The notes under the pieces were generated by a model that saw only the letters and a list, made by a program, of their open reading frames with translations, did not search any database and was not told where the DNA came from. Both the position numbers and the translations under genes were made by a program. A DNA stretch of 64,000 nucleotides. Origin: Endobugula sp965225895 (GTDB lineage: Bacteria; Pseudomonadota; Gammaproteobacteria; Pseudomonadales; Cellvibrionaceae). This document shows positions 35,047 through 43,930 of this stretch, piece after piece; position 1 is the stretch's first letter; every line of letters starts with the position of its first letter. The stretch is from the NCBI GenBank assembly GCA_965225895.1, contig CBDDBR010000011.1:434001-498000 (forward strand), given 5' to 3'.

Positions 35047-36516
35047 TTAGCTAGAGCAACTAATGCAAAGTCCTTTGCCCCAGCTAGGTGCTGGTGCGGC
35101 GTAAGATTCGTAGTGAGGCTGTTCATCAAATGGGGACTGCATGATTGTCATTAATTGATCAATCTCACTAAAGTCTTCGTCATTTTGTGCTTTTTCTATT
35201 GCGTTTTGTAATAAATAATTGCGCAATATATATTTAGGGTTGGCACGTTGCATAGCTGTGTGGCGATCTGATTCGGAGCGTGTTTCTAGTTGAAGTCGCG
35301 TTTGGTAGTCTGTTTGCCACTGTTGCCATTTTTCTGTTTGCTGAAAGAGTGCATTAAGAGACGTGTTGTCGCCCGTGACATGAAAGTGCGATAAGTGCCT
35401 AAAAAATACGGTGTAATCGACCTTATCTTGCGCTAATAAATGCAAAATATTGGCGCATAGGCTTTGATCAGTGTCGTGTTGCTCTGCGAAGCCAAATTTT
35501 TTACGCATAAGTTCAGCATAGTGTTTAACGAGTATGGGTTCGTATTCACTGAGTGCGGCACTTAATGTTTCTCTATCCATTAATGATGATAAAGCATGTG
35601 CCAGCACATTGAGATTCCACAAGCCAATAGTGGGTTGTTGATCAAATGCATATCGCCCCGTATTGTCCGAGTGATTGCATATAAATTCAGGATCGTAGTC
35701 ATCTAAAAAAGCGTAGGGGCCGTAATCTAGAGTCTCGCCAATAATCGACATATTGTCAGTATTCATCACGCCATGAGCAAAGCCAACACTTTGCCATTTT
35801 GCAATCATCTCGGCGGTGTTCTTTACGCTATAACGTAAGAGCGCAGCGTATTTATCCTCTTTATCGTTATACTCAGGCAGAAACTGATTAATGACATGGT
35901 TAGCCAGTTGTTTAACCTGATCAAGCATGCCTTGAGTGTGAAAATATTCAAAATGCCCAAACCGAATATGCGTTTTTGCTAAGCGAGTGACCATAGCTGC
36001 GGTTTCGATAGATTCTCTAGCTACAGGGTCTTGGCTGGCGGTTATACATAAGGCACGTGACGACGGAATACCTAGGTGATGCATGGCTTCACCTGCTAAA
36101 TATTCGCGAATACTGGAGCGTAGTACTGCACGCCCATCACCAAAACGTGAATAAGGCGTCTTACCAGCGCCTTTTAAATGTACATCAAGAATGCCATCAC
36201 TTAATTGTAATTGTCCCAATAATAAGCCTCTGCCATCACCTAATTGAGGAGAGAAGCCACCAAACTGATGTCCAGCATACACCATTGCTAAAGAAGGGAT
36301 GTTATTGACGGGGTTGGCGCCACTCAATGTTGCTAAACATTCCTCATTTTGAAGTAGTTCACGAGACAAACCGATATGCTCCGCCATGCTGTGATTGATG
36401 TGTACCCAATACGGTTTACGCAGTGGTGTGGCAGTCACAGGGGTGTAAAAATCATGGCCTAGCGCAGAAAAATGCTCTATCCAAGGGAGTGATGATAATA
36501 ATGAAACATGTGACAT
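35047..36516 (-). CDS. selO: Protein adenylyltransferase SelO (YdiU)
   Basis: The 489-residue pseudokinase-fold enzyme carries YAGHQFGGFSPQLGDGR, LHLKGAGKTPYSRFGDGRA and HGVMNTDNMSIIGE, all typical of SelO. SelO AMPylates proteins on Ser/Thr/Tyr in response to redox stress. The C-terminus ends CISCSS, matching the conserved C-x-x-C/U-S-S end, where eukaryotic homologues carry selenocysteine. ATG 36516 aligns with E. coli YdiU; an upstream in-frame start at 36606 would add 30 hydrophobic residues and is not favoured. Confidence 0.93.
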   Translation of the reverse strand: MSHVSLLSSLPWIEHFSALGHDFYTPVTATPLRKPYWVHINHSMAEHIGLSRELLQNEECLATLSGANPVNNIPSLAMVYAGHQFGGFSPQLGDGRGLLLGQLQLSDGILDVHLKGAGKTPYSRFGDGRAVLRSSIREYLAGEAMHHLGIPSSRALCITASQDPVARESIETAAMVTRLAKTHIRFGHFEYFHTQGMLDQVKQLANHVINQFLPEYNDKEDKYAALLRYSVKNTAEMIAKWQSVGFAHGVMNTDNMSIIGETLDYGPYAFLDDYDPEFICNHSDNTGRYAFDQQPTIGLWNLNVLAHALSSLMDRETLSAALSEYEPILVKHYAELMRKKFGFAEQHDTDQSLCANILHLLAQDKVDYTVFFRHLSHFHVTGDNTSLNALFQQTEKWQQWQTDYQTRLQLETRSESDRHTAMQRANPKYILRNYLLQNAIEKAQNDEDFSEIDQLMTIMQSPFDEQPHYESYAAPAPSWGKGLCISCSS

Positions 36517-36694
36517 AAGCGAATAATCGGCCTTTATGCAGAGAATAAGAATATAAATGAATAAAAAGTGATGCAGTTGACATATTCTACCTGTCTCTTT
36601 GACCACTCTTGTTCGATAATAATATGTATCAGATCATATCATTTTTATGAATGACGATGATTGAATATAAATAATCCAATAGGAATGTTGTTCC

Positions 36695-37378
36695 ATGAAA
36701 ATTCGAGAAGTCTCTAGTACTTCCATTGACACCTTGACGGCACTATTGAGTGCTATCCCTTTTTATAAAGCGGTTAAGCAGCAAGATGAAAGTCAATTTC
36801 ATATGTTAATGAGTTTCTCACGTATTTTTCACTATGAACCAGAAGAAACAGTTCTGTCATTGGGAGATTTAGATACATGGAGTTATTTTGTTGTAAAAGG
36901 GCAGTTAGTGGTATCCGCACCTGATAGCAATGGTATAGAGCATTGTGTTAATTACGTTACTCCAGGGGAAGTACTAGGGGATTTGTCGGTGTTTTTACAT
37001 AGTCCTCGTACGGCCAATGTTACGGTTGATAAAAATTGCCGCCAAGCCATATTATTTGGTACAGACTTTGGTTTATTCGGCGACTTAATGAATTTTACAC
37101 AAGTAACATTAGCGACAAAATTACTGTATTACCGACATGCGACGCATAGTATTCGCTGGAAGCTAGAAATGTATCGTTCTAAATATCGTAATCATCCTAT
37201 GGCAGATAAACATAGAGGGATTAAGTTATATTCTGGCGTAAAAGATGGTGAGTTAGAGTTAAAAGCATTATCTCAACAAGCTGTTGAGCTTGCGGCTTTA
37301 TTAGTGAGATGGAATCAAAATTTCGGTAATATTTCTTTTACGGATGGTGCGATTCCGTCTCCTAACGTTAATCTATAA
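36695..37378 (+). CDS. Cyclic-nucleotide-binding-domain protein without visible HTH
   Basis: The 227-residue protein has a cNMP-binding beta-barrel at about residues 25-135. Its phosphate-binding cassette is visible as PGEVLGDLSVFLHSPRTANV, with the Arg that contacts the cyclic phosphate present and Asp in place of the usual Glu. The C-terminal 90 residues are basic then helical and do not look like the winged HTH of Crp/Fnr proteins. It may sense a cyclic nucleotide and act through protein contact; this is an inference. Convergent with glpE. Confidence 0.8.
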   Translation: MKIREVSSTSIDTLTALLSAIPFYKAVKQQDESQFHMLMSFSRIFHYEPEETVLSLGDLDTWSYFVVKGQLVVSAPDSNGIEHCVNYVTPGEVLGDLSVFLHSPRTANVTVDKNCRQAILFGTDFGLFGDLMNFTQVTLATKLLYYRHATHSIRWKLEMYRSKYRNHPMADKHRGIKLYSGVKDGELELKALSQQAVELAALLVRWNQNFGNISFTDGAIPSPNVNL

Positions 37379-37391
37379 ATTGAATATAACG

Positions 37392-37685
37392 TTACTGCCA
37401 TTCAGTATAACCTCCTATTACGCTGTATACCTCTTCAAACCCTTGCTCAGCTAAAAACTGAGCAGCATTTTGGCTGCTGTGCCCATGGTAGCAATAAACA
37501 AGTAATGGTTTGTCTAAGTCATTCTCACGAATAAAATCCTGTAGATTATCATTCGTTAAATGTATCGCACCCTCAACATGGCTGGTTGAGAAACTGGCTT
37601 CATCTCGGATATCAACGACGTTAGCGCCATGAGAAAGTAATTCTTTGGCTTGCTCAATGGTGATATTTTGAAAAAGTGTTTGCAT
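37392..37685 (-). CDS. glpE: Thiosulfate sulfurtransferase GlpE (rhodanese)
   Basis: The 97-residue protein is a single rhodanese domain with the active-site loop VYCYHGHSSQ (catalytic Cys in CYHGHS) and the N-terminal NVVDIRDEASF. Length and loop match GlpE, which transfers sulfane sulfur from thiosulfate to cyanide or thioredoxin. It is a single-gene unit, convergent with the cNMP-domain gene across 13 bp. Confidence 0.93.
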   Translation of the reverse strand: MQTLFQNITIEQAKELLSHGANVVDIRDEASFSTSHVEGAIHLTNDNLQDFIRENDLDKPLLVYCYHGHSSQNAAQFLAEQGFEEVYSVIGGYTEWQ

Positions 37686-37877
37686 TTCAACCTCTTATTA
37701 ACAATATATTGTGATGTTGGCACATCTATTCAGCAGCTTCTACACTTTATAGGGTGTGGGGCATTATAAAGGTAATTACTGTTCTTGTGATGAGAATATC
37801 GAATGTTGTATTCGATCATAATACCCACTCTTCAAGTGTTTTTATTTATTAACCATCAGGCTCAGCAAGGAGTTTTT

Positions 37878-38495
37878 GTGAGCATATGTCGCGTTTCTTA
37901 TTTTTCAATGGTTGTGTATTTTTTACTATTACCAGTAGCGCATGCTTCTGTATTGCAGGATAAATTGTGGTTACCTATTTCGTATCAAGAGCACTTTGTA
38001 CGATTATTTGAAGCGGCAGAAAAAGTGAGTGACCTTGATGACTGTAATCGTTTTTTAAGTGGCACACTGGATGAGAAAAGATCCTCCAATAACGATATTG
38101 TCTTTTCTTTTCGTTGCCGAGATCATGAGAGAGAGGTTTTTTCTGTAATCGTAAATGCGAAAGATTTGAAAGTGACCAAAATGAGCGATATCTGGTTAGA
38201 AAAGCATGAAAAAGAGCAGGCCGCAGAGAAACAACGAAAATTACGTCGCCGTTTAGCAGAGAGAGATCGATATTGGGCGGTATGCGAAGAGACGTTTAAG
38301 GATAAAACCAAAACGTTTAATCAAGTAGAGATTAAAACCCCATTCCCGATAAAACCTGATATTACAGATACAGGTAATTTATTATATCTTATTGAATTTC
38401 AGACACTTAGCTTAAATAAAAATGTATTGGCTTACCTAGCAACAGCAGAAATTGAACACTTACATGAATGTAAAATTGCAATTAGGCCGATATAA
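37878..38495 (+). CDS. Exported protein of unknown function
   Basis: The start is placed at GTG 37878, with a strong AAGGAG five bases upstream. It gives 205 residues with a signal peptide (MVVYFLLLPVAHAS, cleavage near residue 24). In-frame ATGs upstream (37803) have no ribosome site. The mature part has a charged helical centre (EKHEKEQAAEKQRKLRRRLA) and four cysteines spaced as two pairs (DDCNRFL, FRCRD, AVCEET, HECKIA). No family is recognised. It stands alone between glpE and the histone-like gene. Confidence 0.75.
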   Translation: MSICRVSYFSMVVYFLLLPVAHASVLQDKLWLPISYQEHFVRLFEAAEKVSDLDDCNRFLSGTLDEKRSSNNDIVFSFRCRDHEREVFSVIVNAKDLKVTKMSDIWLEKHEKEQAAEKQRKLRRRLAERDRYWAVCEETFKDKTKTFNQVEIKTPFPIKPDITDTGNLLYLIEFQTLSLNKNVLAYLATAEIEHLHECKIAIRPI

Positions 38496-38540
38496 GAAAG
38501 TAGGTATTTTTGAATATAGCAAGAGAGAAGGGGAAAGGGA

Positions 38541-38565
38541 TGTTGGCTGGTAATACCAGCCAACA
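38541..38565. terminator. Strong hairpin downstream of the histone-like gene
   Basis: TGTTGGCTGGT (38541-38551) and ACCAGCCAACA (38555-38565) form a perfect 11-bp stem with a 3-base loop, between two convergent genes. No T-run follows on either strand, so termination may be Rho-assisted or the hairpin may protect the mRNA end. Confidence 0.6.
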
Positions 38566-38580
38566 ATAGACGCTTAGCGT

Positions 38581-39348
38581 TTACTTTTTAGCTTTAGCGG
38601 CTTTTTTCTTAGCTGGCGCTTTCTTCTTTACGGTTTTTTTCTTTACTACTTTTTTCTTACTAGCAGCTTTTTTAGCGGCTGCTTTTTCTTTTGCTGCTTT
38701 TGCTTTAGCAGCGGCCTTGGCTTTAGCAGCGGCTTTCTTGGCTGCTACCTTTTCTTTTGCTGCTTTTGCTTTAGCGGCAGCTTTTGCCTTAGCAGCTTTT
38801 GCTTTAGCGGTTGCTTTTGCTTTAGCAGCGGCTTTTTTAGCAGCTAGTTTTTCTTTAGCAGCCGCTTTCTTAGCAGCTGCTTTTGCTTTAATCGCTGCTT
38901 TTTTAGCCGCTACTTTTTCTTTCGCTGCGGCTTTTTTGTTAGCAGCGGCTTGTTGTTTCGCTAATGCTGCTTGTGCTTTAGCTACTGCTTTAGCAATAGC
39001 GGCTGCTTGCTTGGTTTCTGCAGTTAGTGTTTGTAGCGCTGATTTTGCTGAACTTAATGTTGCTTTAGCTGCTGCAATGGCTTTCTTAGCGTTAGTAGCT
39101 GCTAGTTTAGCGGCTGTTAATTGCTTAGCTGATGCTGCAGTTTTCTTTTTCTTAGCGATTGTTGCTACTTTTGCGCTAGCTGCTTTTGCTTTTTTAGTCG
39201 CGTCTGCAACTGCTTTAGAGCCTTTAACAATGTCACTCTTTAGTTTAGCGGCTTGCTTTTTTTGCTCGCTAGCAAGTTGTTTTTCTAGTTTGGCAATATT
39301 AGCTGTGATCTGTTTAATCGGATCTACTGTTTTTTTAGATGCGGCCAT
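38581..39348 (-). CDS. Lys/Ala-rich histone H1-like protein (AlgP-like)
   Basis: The 255-residue protein is almost wholly Lys and Ala from residue 100 onward, with repeats such as KAKAAAKAKAAKEK and a C-terminal KKVVKKKTVKKKAPAKKKAA. The first 70 residues form a coiled-coil-like region (IKQITANIAKLEKQLASEQK). It resembles the AlgP/AlgR3 and HC1-like bacterial proteins that bind and compact DNA. The repetitive DNA at about 38640-38960 is prone to length change between strains. It has its own terminator-like hairpin downstream and a very AT-rich promoter region. Confidence 0.85.
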   Translation of the reverse strand: MAASKKTVDPIKQITANIAKLEKQLASEQKKQAAKLKSDIVKGSKAVADATKKAKAASAKVATIAKKKKTAASAKQLTAAKLAATNAKKAIAAAKATLSSAKSALQTLTAETKQAAAIAKAVAKAQAALAKQQAAANKKAAAKEKVAAKKAAIKAKAAAKKAAAKEKLAAKKAAAKAKATAKAKAAKAKAAAKAKAAKEKVAAKKAAAKAKAAAKAKAAKEKAAAKKAASKKKVVKKKTVKKKAPAKKKAAKAKK

Positions 39349-39609
39349 GGAATGATTCCTATTAAAAAGTTAAGTAAAGAAAGAGGTTTCTCAATCGAAC
39401 GGTGGAATTATACAGTTAATAATAGCAGAATAAATATTTTGCAAGATTTTTTTTTAATATTTTGTGTTTTTTTTTGTAAAAAAGCACGTTTTTTTCTTTT
39501 TTTAGAAGAAAAAATCCATAATTTGAATAAGAATTTCTTTTTGACTAAAAATAATGTGATAAGTCAGTTTTTTAACAGTGAAAACTGGAATTGATAAATG
39601 GCGCTTATA
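39349..39609. promoter_or_regulatory. AT-rich, T-tract upstream region of the histone-like gene
   Basis: These 260 bp separate the divergent-side promoter of the histone-like gene from the end of the next minus-strand gene. They contain several runs of 7-9 T at 39448-39505 (one 9-base run, with others spaced roughly a helical turn or two apart). They are likely curved or nucleoid-protein-bound DNA. No credible gene is seen; an 80-codon open frame on the plus strand is low-complexity. Confidence 0.5.
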
Positions 39610-40002
39610 TTACAATGCGCCATAAGGTAAAAATTTATTATCGCTGTTTGATTTTATCCATTGTAGAAGTTCTTGATCGATTTTATTACCCATTTGTCGT
39701 AATACTTTTGCCAGCCAAATAACGGGAGATTTTTCGCCAGCTTCCCATCCCGAATAATGCATTTCTGCTAACGTAAAAAATTGTATTAATAAAATAATTT
39801 CCTCTTTAGAGAATGATTCTTTAATGGTGAACCATTGTTCTTTAGGCAGTCGCATGATTGGGCTATGTTGCTGTTGCATATCGGGAGTAAAGTATGTGGT
39901 GATGTTGAACGCCTCATCGTTCATAGATGTCACGATATTTTTTAATACAGTGATATCTAAATCATATGTTGCTTGTGTTGGATTCCAAGTGCCTGTTGTC
40001 AT
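39610..40002 (-). CDS. Conserved hypothetical protein
   Basis: The 130-residue soluble protein has no signal peptide or membrane segment. It contains aromatic-rich conserved-looking stretches (FFTLAEMHYSGWEAGEKSPV, then SNSDNKFLPYG at the end). I believe similar proteins occur in related gammaproteobacteria near histone-like genes, but I cannot name a family. Codon use resembles the neighbours. A small ATGGCGC/GCGCCAT hairpin covers its 3' end. Confidence 0.7.
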   Translation of the reverse strand: MTTGTWNPTQATYDLDITVLKNIVTSMNDEAFNITTYFTPDMQQQHSPIMRLPKEQWFTIKESFSKEEIILLIQFFTLAEMHYSGWEAGEKSPVIWLAKVLRQMGNKIDQELLQWIKSNSDNKFLPYGAL

Positions 40003-40158
40003 ATTGCTCTCATTACTTTTTCGGTGAAAGGTATTGTGTTATTTATAGGAATAAACGTATCGCATATTGTAGCCAATTAGCCGCTTCTATTTATGCCTTT
40101 TACACTATATACTGTTTTTATATACAGCTTATTTTTTATGTCGTAAATGAAAGAGAAA

Positions 40159-41247
40159 ATGACTCACAATAAAACGAGAAAAATTATTCATTGTGATGCG
40201 GATTGTTTTTTTGCAGCGTTAGAAATGCGTGATGATCCTTCATTACGGGGTATTCCTATGGCTGTGGGAGGTGACCCTGGGCGCCGCGGTGTGATATCTA
40301 CATGTAATTATGAGGCAAGAGCATTTGGTGTACGTTCCGCGTTGGCATCTGCTTATGCAAAAAAACTTTGCCCTCAGTTAGTGATCGTTCCCCATCGCAT
40401 GACAAAATATAAAGAAGCGGCTGAACAATTAAGAGAAATTTTTTTAGATTATACCGATGTGATTGAGCCTTTATCTCTTGATGAAGCATTTTTAGATGTT
40501 AGTAATGTGGATTTTTTTTGTGGCAGTGCAACATTAATTGCTGAAGATATTCGACGACGTGTACATCGTGAAATGGGCATTACGGTATCGGCGGGTATTG
40601 CACCCAATAAATTTTTAGCAAAAGTTGCCAGTGACTGGGATAAGCCAAATGGTTTAACCGTGATTGAGCCATCACGTGTGACTTTTTTTGTTAACCAGCT
40701 GCCTGTTCGTTGTATTCCTGGTGTGGGGCCGCAAACAGAAGAGAAATTAAAGCGTTTAGGTATTGATCGCTGCCTAGATATTATCCCTTATAGTGAAGTC
40801 GATTTGGTGGATCGTTTCGGTAAGTTTGGGCGGCGACTGTATCATTTTTCTCGGGGAGATGATGAGCGGCCTGTTGTGACGAGCTATCAGCGAAAATCAA
40901 TGAGTGTAGAACATACGTTGGCACACGATATCTCTGTTGATGAATGCCATCCAGTGATTGAGCAGTTGTATGAAAAATTGCTGGCACGTTTGCAAGCAGG
41001 GACTGAGGCTCATACATTAAATAAAGTGTTTATTAAAATAAAATTTATGGACTTTTCTCGTACCTCTATCGAGATCAAGGCAGATACCATTAGTTTAGGT
41101 CTATGTGAGTCGTTGTTTTGTAAAGCGTGGCATCGTTCTAAAAAACCAGTACGTTTACTTGGTTTGGGAGTGAGGTTTGCTAATGCCTCAAATATGGCGT
41201 TGCATCGGCAACAATTAGATCTATTTGATGGGATGAATAGCGAGTAA
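40159..41247 (+). CDS. dinB: DNA polymerase IV (Y-family translesion polymerase)
   Basis: The 362-residue Y-family polymerase has the catalytic motif IIHCDADCFFAALEMRD and the second acidic site PLSLDEAFLDVSN. The HhH region is IPGVGPQTEEKLKRLG, and a little-finger domain follows. It copies damaged DNA with low fidelity. ATG 40159 matches family starts and has GAGA upstream; an ATG four codons earlier is possible. No clear LexA box is seen in the 140 bp upstream. The last residues QLDLFD resemble the sliding-clamp-binding motif (QLxLF). Confidence 0.95.
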   Translation: MTHNKTRKIIHCDADCFFAALEMRDDPSLRGIPMAVGGDPGRRGVISTCNYEARAFGVRSALASAYAKKLCPQLVIVPHRMTKYKEAAEQLREIFLDYTDVIEPLSLDEAFLDVSNVDFFCGSATLIAEDIRRRVHREMGITVSAGIAPNKFLAKVASDWDKPNGLTVIEPSRVTFFVNQLPVRCIPGVGPQTEEKLKRLGIDRCLDIIPYSEVDLVDRFGKFGRRLYHFSRGDDERPVVTSYQRKSMSVEHTLAHDISVDECHPVIEQLYEKLLARLQAGTEAHTLNKVFIKIKFMDFSRTSIEIKADTISLGLCESLFCKAWHRSKKPVRLLGLGVRFANASNMALHRQQLDLFDGMNSE

Positions 41248-41266
41248 TTAATACTCACTATTCATC
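41232..41266. terminator. Bidirectional terminator between dinB and the chemoreceptor gene
   Basis: GATGAATAG-C-GAGTA (41232-41246) pairs with TACTC-A-CTATTCATC (41252-41266), giving 14 base pairs around one mismatch with a five-base loop. It spans the dinB stop codon and lies just before the end of the convergent gene. Confidence 0.65.
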
Positions 41267-41280
41267 AAATGGTGGCGAGA

Positions 41281-43626
41281 TTAGCACTCGGTAATACTAA
41301 ACTGTCCTATGGATTGGTTGAGAGATTTAATAGATGCTGACATCTCACGTGTTTTATTAATCGCAACCGACGCGCCTTCAGAATTTTGATTAGAAATTGC
41401 CGTAATTTCGTTAACATTGTCTTTGACATGTTCACTAACGGCGCTTTGTTCTTCGGCGCTAGCGGCAATACGTAAATTCATTTCATTAATATCAGAAATT
41501 TGTGCTTGTATTGCAAGTAGTGCTTGTTGGGTTTTATCCGCTTCTTCTACACTGCTAGTCACGGCGGTATGCCCGTTGTTCATTACGCTAACGGCAGTAT
41601 TCGCATTTTGTTGCAGCTTTTCAATAATGCTATTAATTTCTAATGTGGATTCCTGTGTGCGGCTAGCCAGTGCGCGTACTTCATCAGCAACAACCGCAAA
41701 ACCACGACCTTGTTCACCAGCGCGTGCGGCTTCAATGGCGGCATTTAGCGCAAGTAAATTGGTTTGTTCGGCGATGCCATTAATAACACCAACAACTGAG
41801 CCTATGGTTTCACTGGTGTGTTCAAGCTCTTTAATAATTGTAACGGCTTCTTCTACATTGGTGGCCACTGCACGAATAGAGTGTGTAGTGGATGCCATAA
41901 TATTGGTACCGTCTGTTGTGGCTGTCATTGCTTGTGATGCCGCCTGTTCTGCACTGGATGCACTTTGTGCAGATTCAGTGGCAGCTAAACTCATTTCATT
42001 AATGGATTGATCCACTTGTTGCGACATAATTAATTGTTGTTCTGCACCTTTAGCATTATTTTCTGCTATAGATTCAACTGTATCAGATACTTTTTGTAAG
42101 TTTTTCGCTTCTTTGCTGATACTGATGACAAGGTGTTGAATTTTTTCAATAAACTGATTAATTAAACGTGAAAGTTCGCCTGTTTCATCATTGCCATCGT
42201 CTCGTAAACGGGTACATAGGTTGCCATCACCGTTGGCTAGATTGCTGACAAGACGAATCATATTTTGTAGGGGCTTCATGAGTAAGGCTGAGCAGAAAAA
42301 TACAATAATAGAGCATAGTGTAATAGCGATACCTGCGGTGATCATCGCCGTAATATTGATATTAGCTACTAGGTTTTCCGTTTCTATAGTGGCTTCTTCG
42401 TAATCCATTTCACTTAATATGCCCCATTGTTGTTGCATAATGGTGACGGGGGCATAGGCGACTAATACTTCTTTCCCTGTGTATTTTATATAATGCATTT
42501 CACCTGTTTCGCCCGCTAAGGCTTTTTGAGAGGCCGCATTATCTACAGTCTGTAGGCTAATGTTACTATCAAGTTGTTTTATTCTTTCAAGGGTTTGAGC
42601 GCTTTCAATATTTTTATTTGCGAGAAAGTTCAGAAACTCGTCTTTGTTCTCAATTAACTGCCTACTTGTACTGCGTAGTTTTTTGTCATTACCTACTAAT
42701 ACGGTTTCGCCCGTTTTTCCTAGGCCTGCTTTTTCCCATTCTTCGTGGTGTGTTAGAAAGTTATTGATTTTATTAATAGGCATTTGAAAAATTAATACGC
42801 CTATTTTTTTTGTACCGTCATAAATAGGTGAAGACATAAATGCCGCTGCAGCATTATAAGAAGGTAGATATTTATCAAAGTCTGTAAGGTAGGTGTATTC
42901 GGCGGTAGTTGCCGCTGCCGCTTTACGAAATGCTTCGCCAATACCCGTATTAGCATAAGGGCCATCAATTAATGATGTTGCATAGTCAAGTTCTTTAAAG
43001 ACAGAGTAAATGATGTGACCTGTATTGGCATCGGCAATAAAAATATCGTAAAAGCCAAAGTTATATAATATTTCTCGGGTATGTGGGTGAAACTCAAGGT
43101 GAGCTTTACTGTATTCTGTATTGTCATTACTGACATTATCAAGTAATTCTTTATTACCTAATGGGTGTTTGTTAGCGGCAATATGCTGATATTGTAGAGC
43201 AAGACTGTTAGTGTCTAATTGATTGATTAGAGCGGTGGTGTCTGTGGGCTCTCCGTTAATACGCTGATATTCTTTGCCGTATTGGTTGTTATAGTAATCG
43301 AATAATAAAGATTTTTGTTCGGCCTTGCTTGGCAGGCCTTGAGCGTTCTGAGCATAGCTTGTATAGCTGCTGGCAAATTTATTGGTGATCTCAATAATTC
43401 TAGGGTTAGATGAAGTAATACGTATTAAGCCTTGAATTTCACTAAAATAATCATTAACGGCTTGGCTGGTTAATTCACGAACCGAAATGAGCTCTTTTAA
43501 TGTGAGTTTTTCTAGCACATCAGATGACTTATTACCTGCAGCATAGCTAATTGATAATGAAGTGATGATTAAAGCAAAGGCAATTAAACAACAAGAGCCT
43601 ATGGTTAATTTGGTTTGAATCTTCAT
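41281..43626 (-). CDS. Methyl-accepting chemotaxis protein with dCache sensor
   Basis: The 781-residue chemoreceptor has an N-terminal membrane segment (TIGSCCLIAFALIITSLSIS), a large periplasmic dCache-like sensor (about 35-400) and a second membrane segment (TAMITAGIAITLCSIIVFFC). HAMP and a signalling domain follow, with the conserved hairpin tip EQTNLLALNAAIEAARAGEQ and AVVADEVRALA. There is no C-terminal CheR-binding pentapeptide. ATG 43626 is preferred; a TTG three codons earlier is possible. The ligand is unknown. It is a single gene away from other chemotaxis genes. Confidence 0.93.
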   Translation of the reverse strand: MKIQTKLTIGSCCLIAFALIITSLSISYAAGNKSSDVLEKLTLKELISVRELTSQAVNDYFSEIQGLIRITSSNPRIIEITNKFASSYTSYAQNAQGLPSKAEQKSLLFDYYNNQYGKEYQRINGEPTDTTALINQLDTNSLALQYQHIAANKHPLGNKELLDNVSNDNTEYSKAHLEFHPHTREILYNFGFYDIFIADANTGHIIYSVFKELDYATSLIDGPYANTGIGEAFRKAAAATTAEYTYLTDFDKYLPSYNAAAAFMSSPIYDGTKKIGVLIFQMPINKINNFLTHHEEWEKAGLGKTGETVLVGNDKKLRSTSRQLIENKDEFLNFLANKNIESAQTLERIKQLDSNISLQTVDNAASQKALAGETGEMHYIKYTGKEVLVAYAPVTIMQQQWGILSEMDYEEATIETENLVANINITAMITAGIAITLCSIIVFFCSALLMKPLQNMIRLVSNLANGDGNLCTRLRDDGNDETGELSRLINQFIEKIQHLVISISKEAKNLQKVSDTVESIAENNAKGAEQQLIMSQQVDQSINEMSLAATESAQSASSAEQAASQAMTATTDGTNIMASTTHSIRAVATNVEEAVTIIKELEHTSETIGSVVGVINGIAEQTNLLALNAAIEAARAGEQGRGFAVVADEVRALASRTQESTLEINSIIEKLQQNANTAVSVMNNGHTAVTSSVEEADKTQQALLAIQAQISDINEMNLRIAASAEEQSAVSEHVKDNVNEITAISNQNSEGASVAINKTREMSASIKSLNQSIGQFSITEC

Positions 43627-43810
43627 AAAACACAATCTCTGTAATCAAAAAATAGGGAAGGTATGTATTTATATAGTGAGGGCGAGGTATGGGTGTCGCG
43701 CAAAAATACATGACTACTCTATAGGTTTAGTTGAAAATAAGAATGTGCGCCAATTTTTAAGGGAAAATTTACAGATTTTCTGTGAGGTGAAATACAGGGG
43801 CAGGTACAGG

Positions 43811-43918
43811 GTAAACTATTGATATTTCTCTAAACTATTGATATTCCTCTAAACTATGTCTTAGATCTACTAGGTGTTAGATCGGTGATGTGTGACATCA
43901 AACGTGACATAGTTTAGA
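43811..43918. repeat. Tandem TAAACTATTGATATT repeats and 13-bp inverted repeat downstream of gcvP
   Basis: TAAACTATTGATATTTCTC (43812-43830) is repeated as TAAACTATTGATATTCCTC (43831-43849). A third TAAACTATG follows at once. TCTAAACTATGTC (43848-43860) is inverted perfectly at 43906-43918. Inside its 45-nt loop are GATCTA/TAGATC and TGATGT-GTG-ACATCA hairpins. The block lies just beyond the gcvP stop codon on the minus strand, with no gene between here and the chemoreceptor promoter. It may be an mRNA 3' structure, a terminator without a T-tract, or a small RNA. Confidence 0.7.
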
Positions 43919-43930
43919 GAGGGGTATGAC

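Noticed and set aside
38717..39355. 212-codon Ala/Phe-rich open frame on the plus strand
   Set aside because: It is the antisense of the Lys/Ala-rich gene; alanine repeats arise from the complementary codon bias.
39352..39594. 80-codon open frame on the plus strand upstream of dinB
   Set aside because: Low-complexity Phe/Lys/Asn-rich translation of T- and A-tracts, no ribosome site; it lies in the promoter region of the histone-like gene.
41417..42010. 197-codon open frame antisense to the chemoreceptor signalling domain
   Set aside because: The opposite strand encodes a strongly conserved MCP hairpin; this frame is a shadow.
43627..43930. Sigma-28 (FliA) promoter for the chemoreceptor gene
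   Set aside because: TAAA-like strings occur, but no GCCGATAA-type -10 at the right spacing was found.
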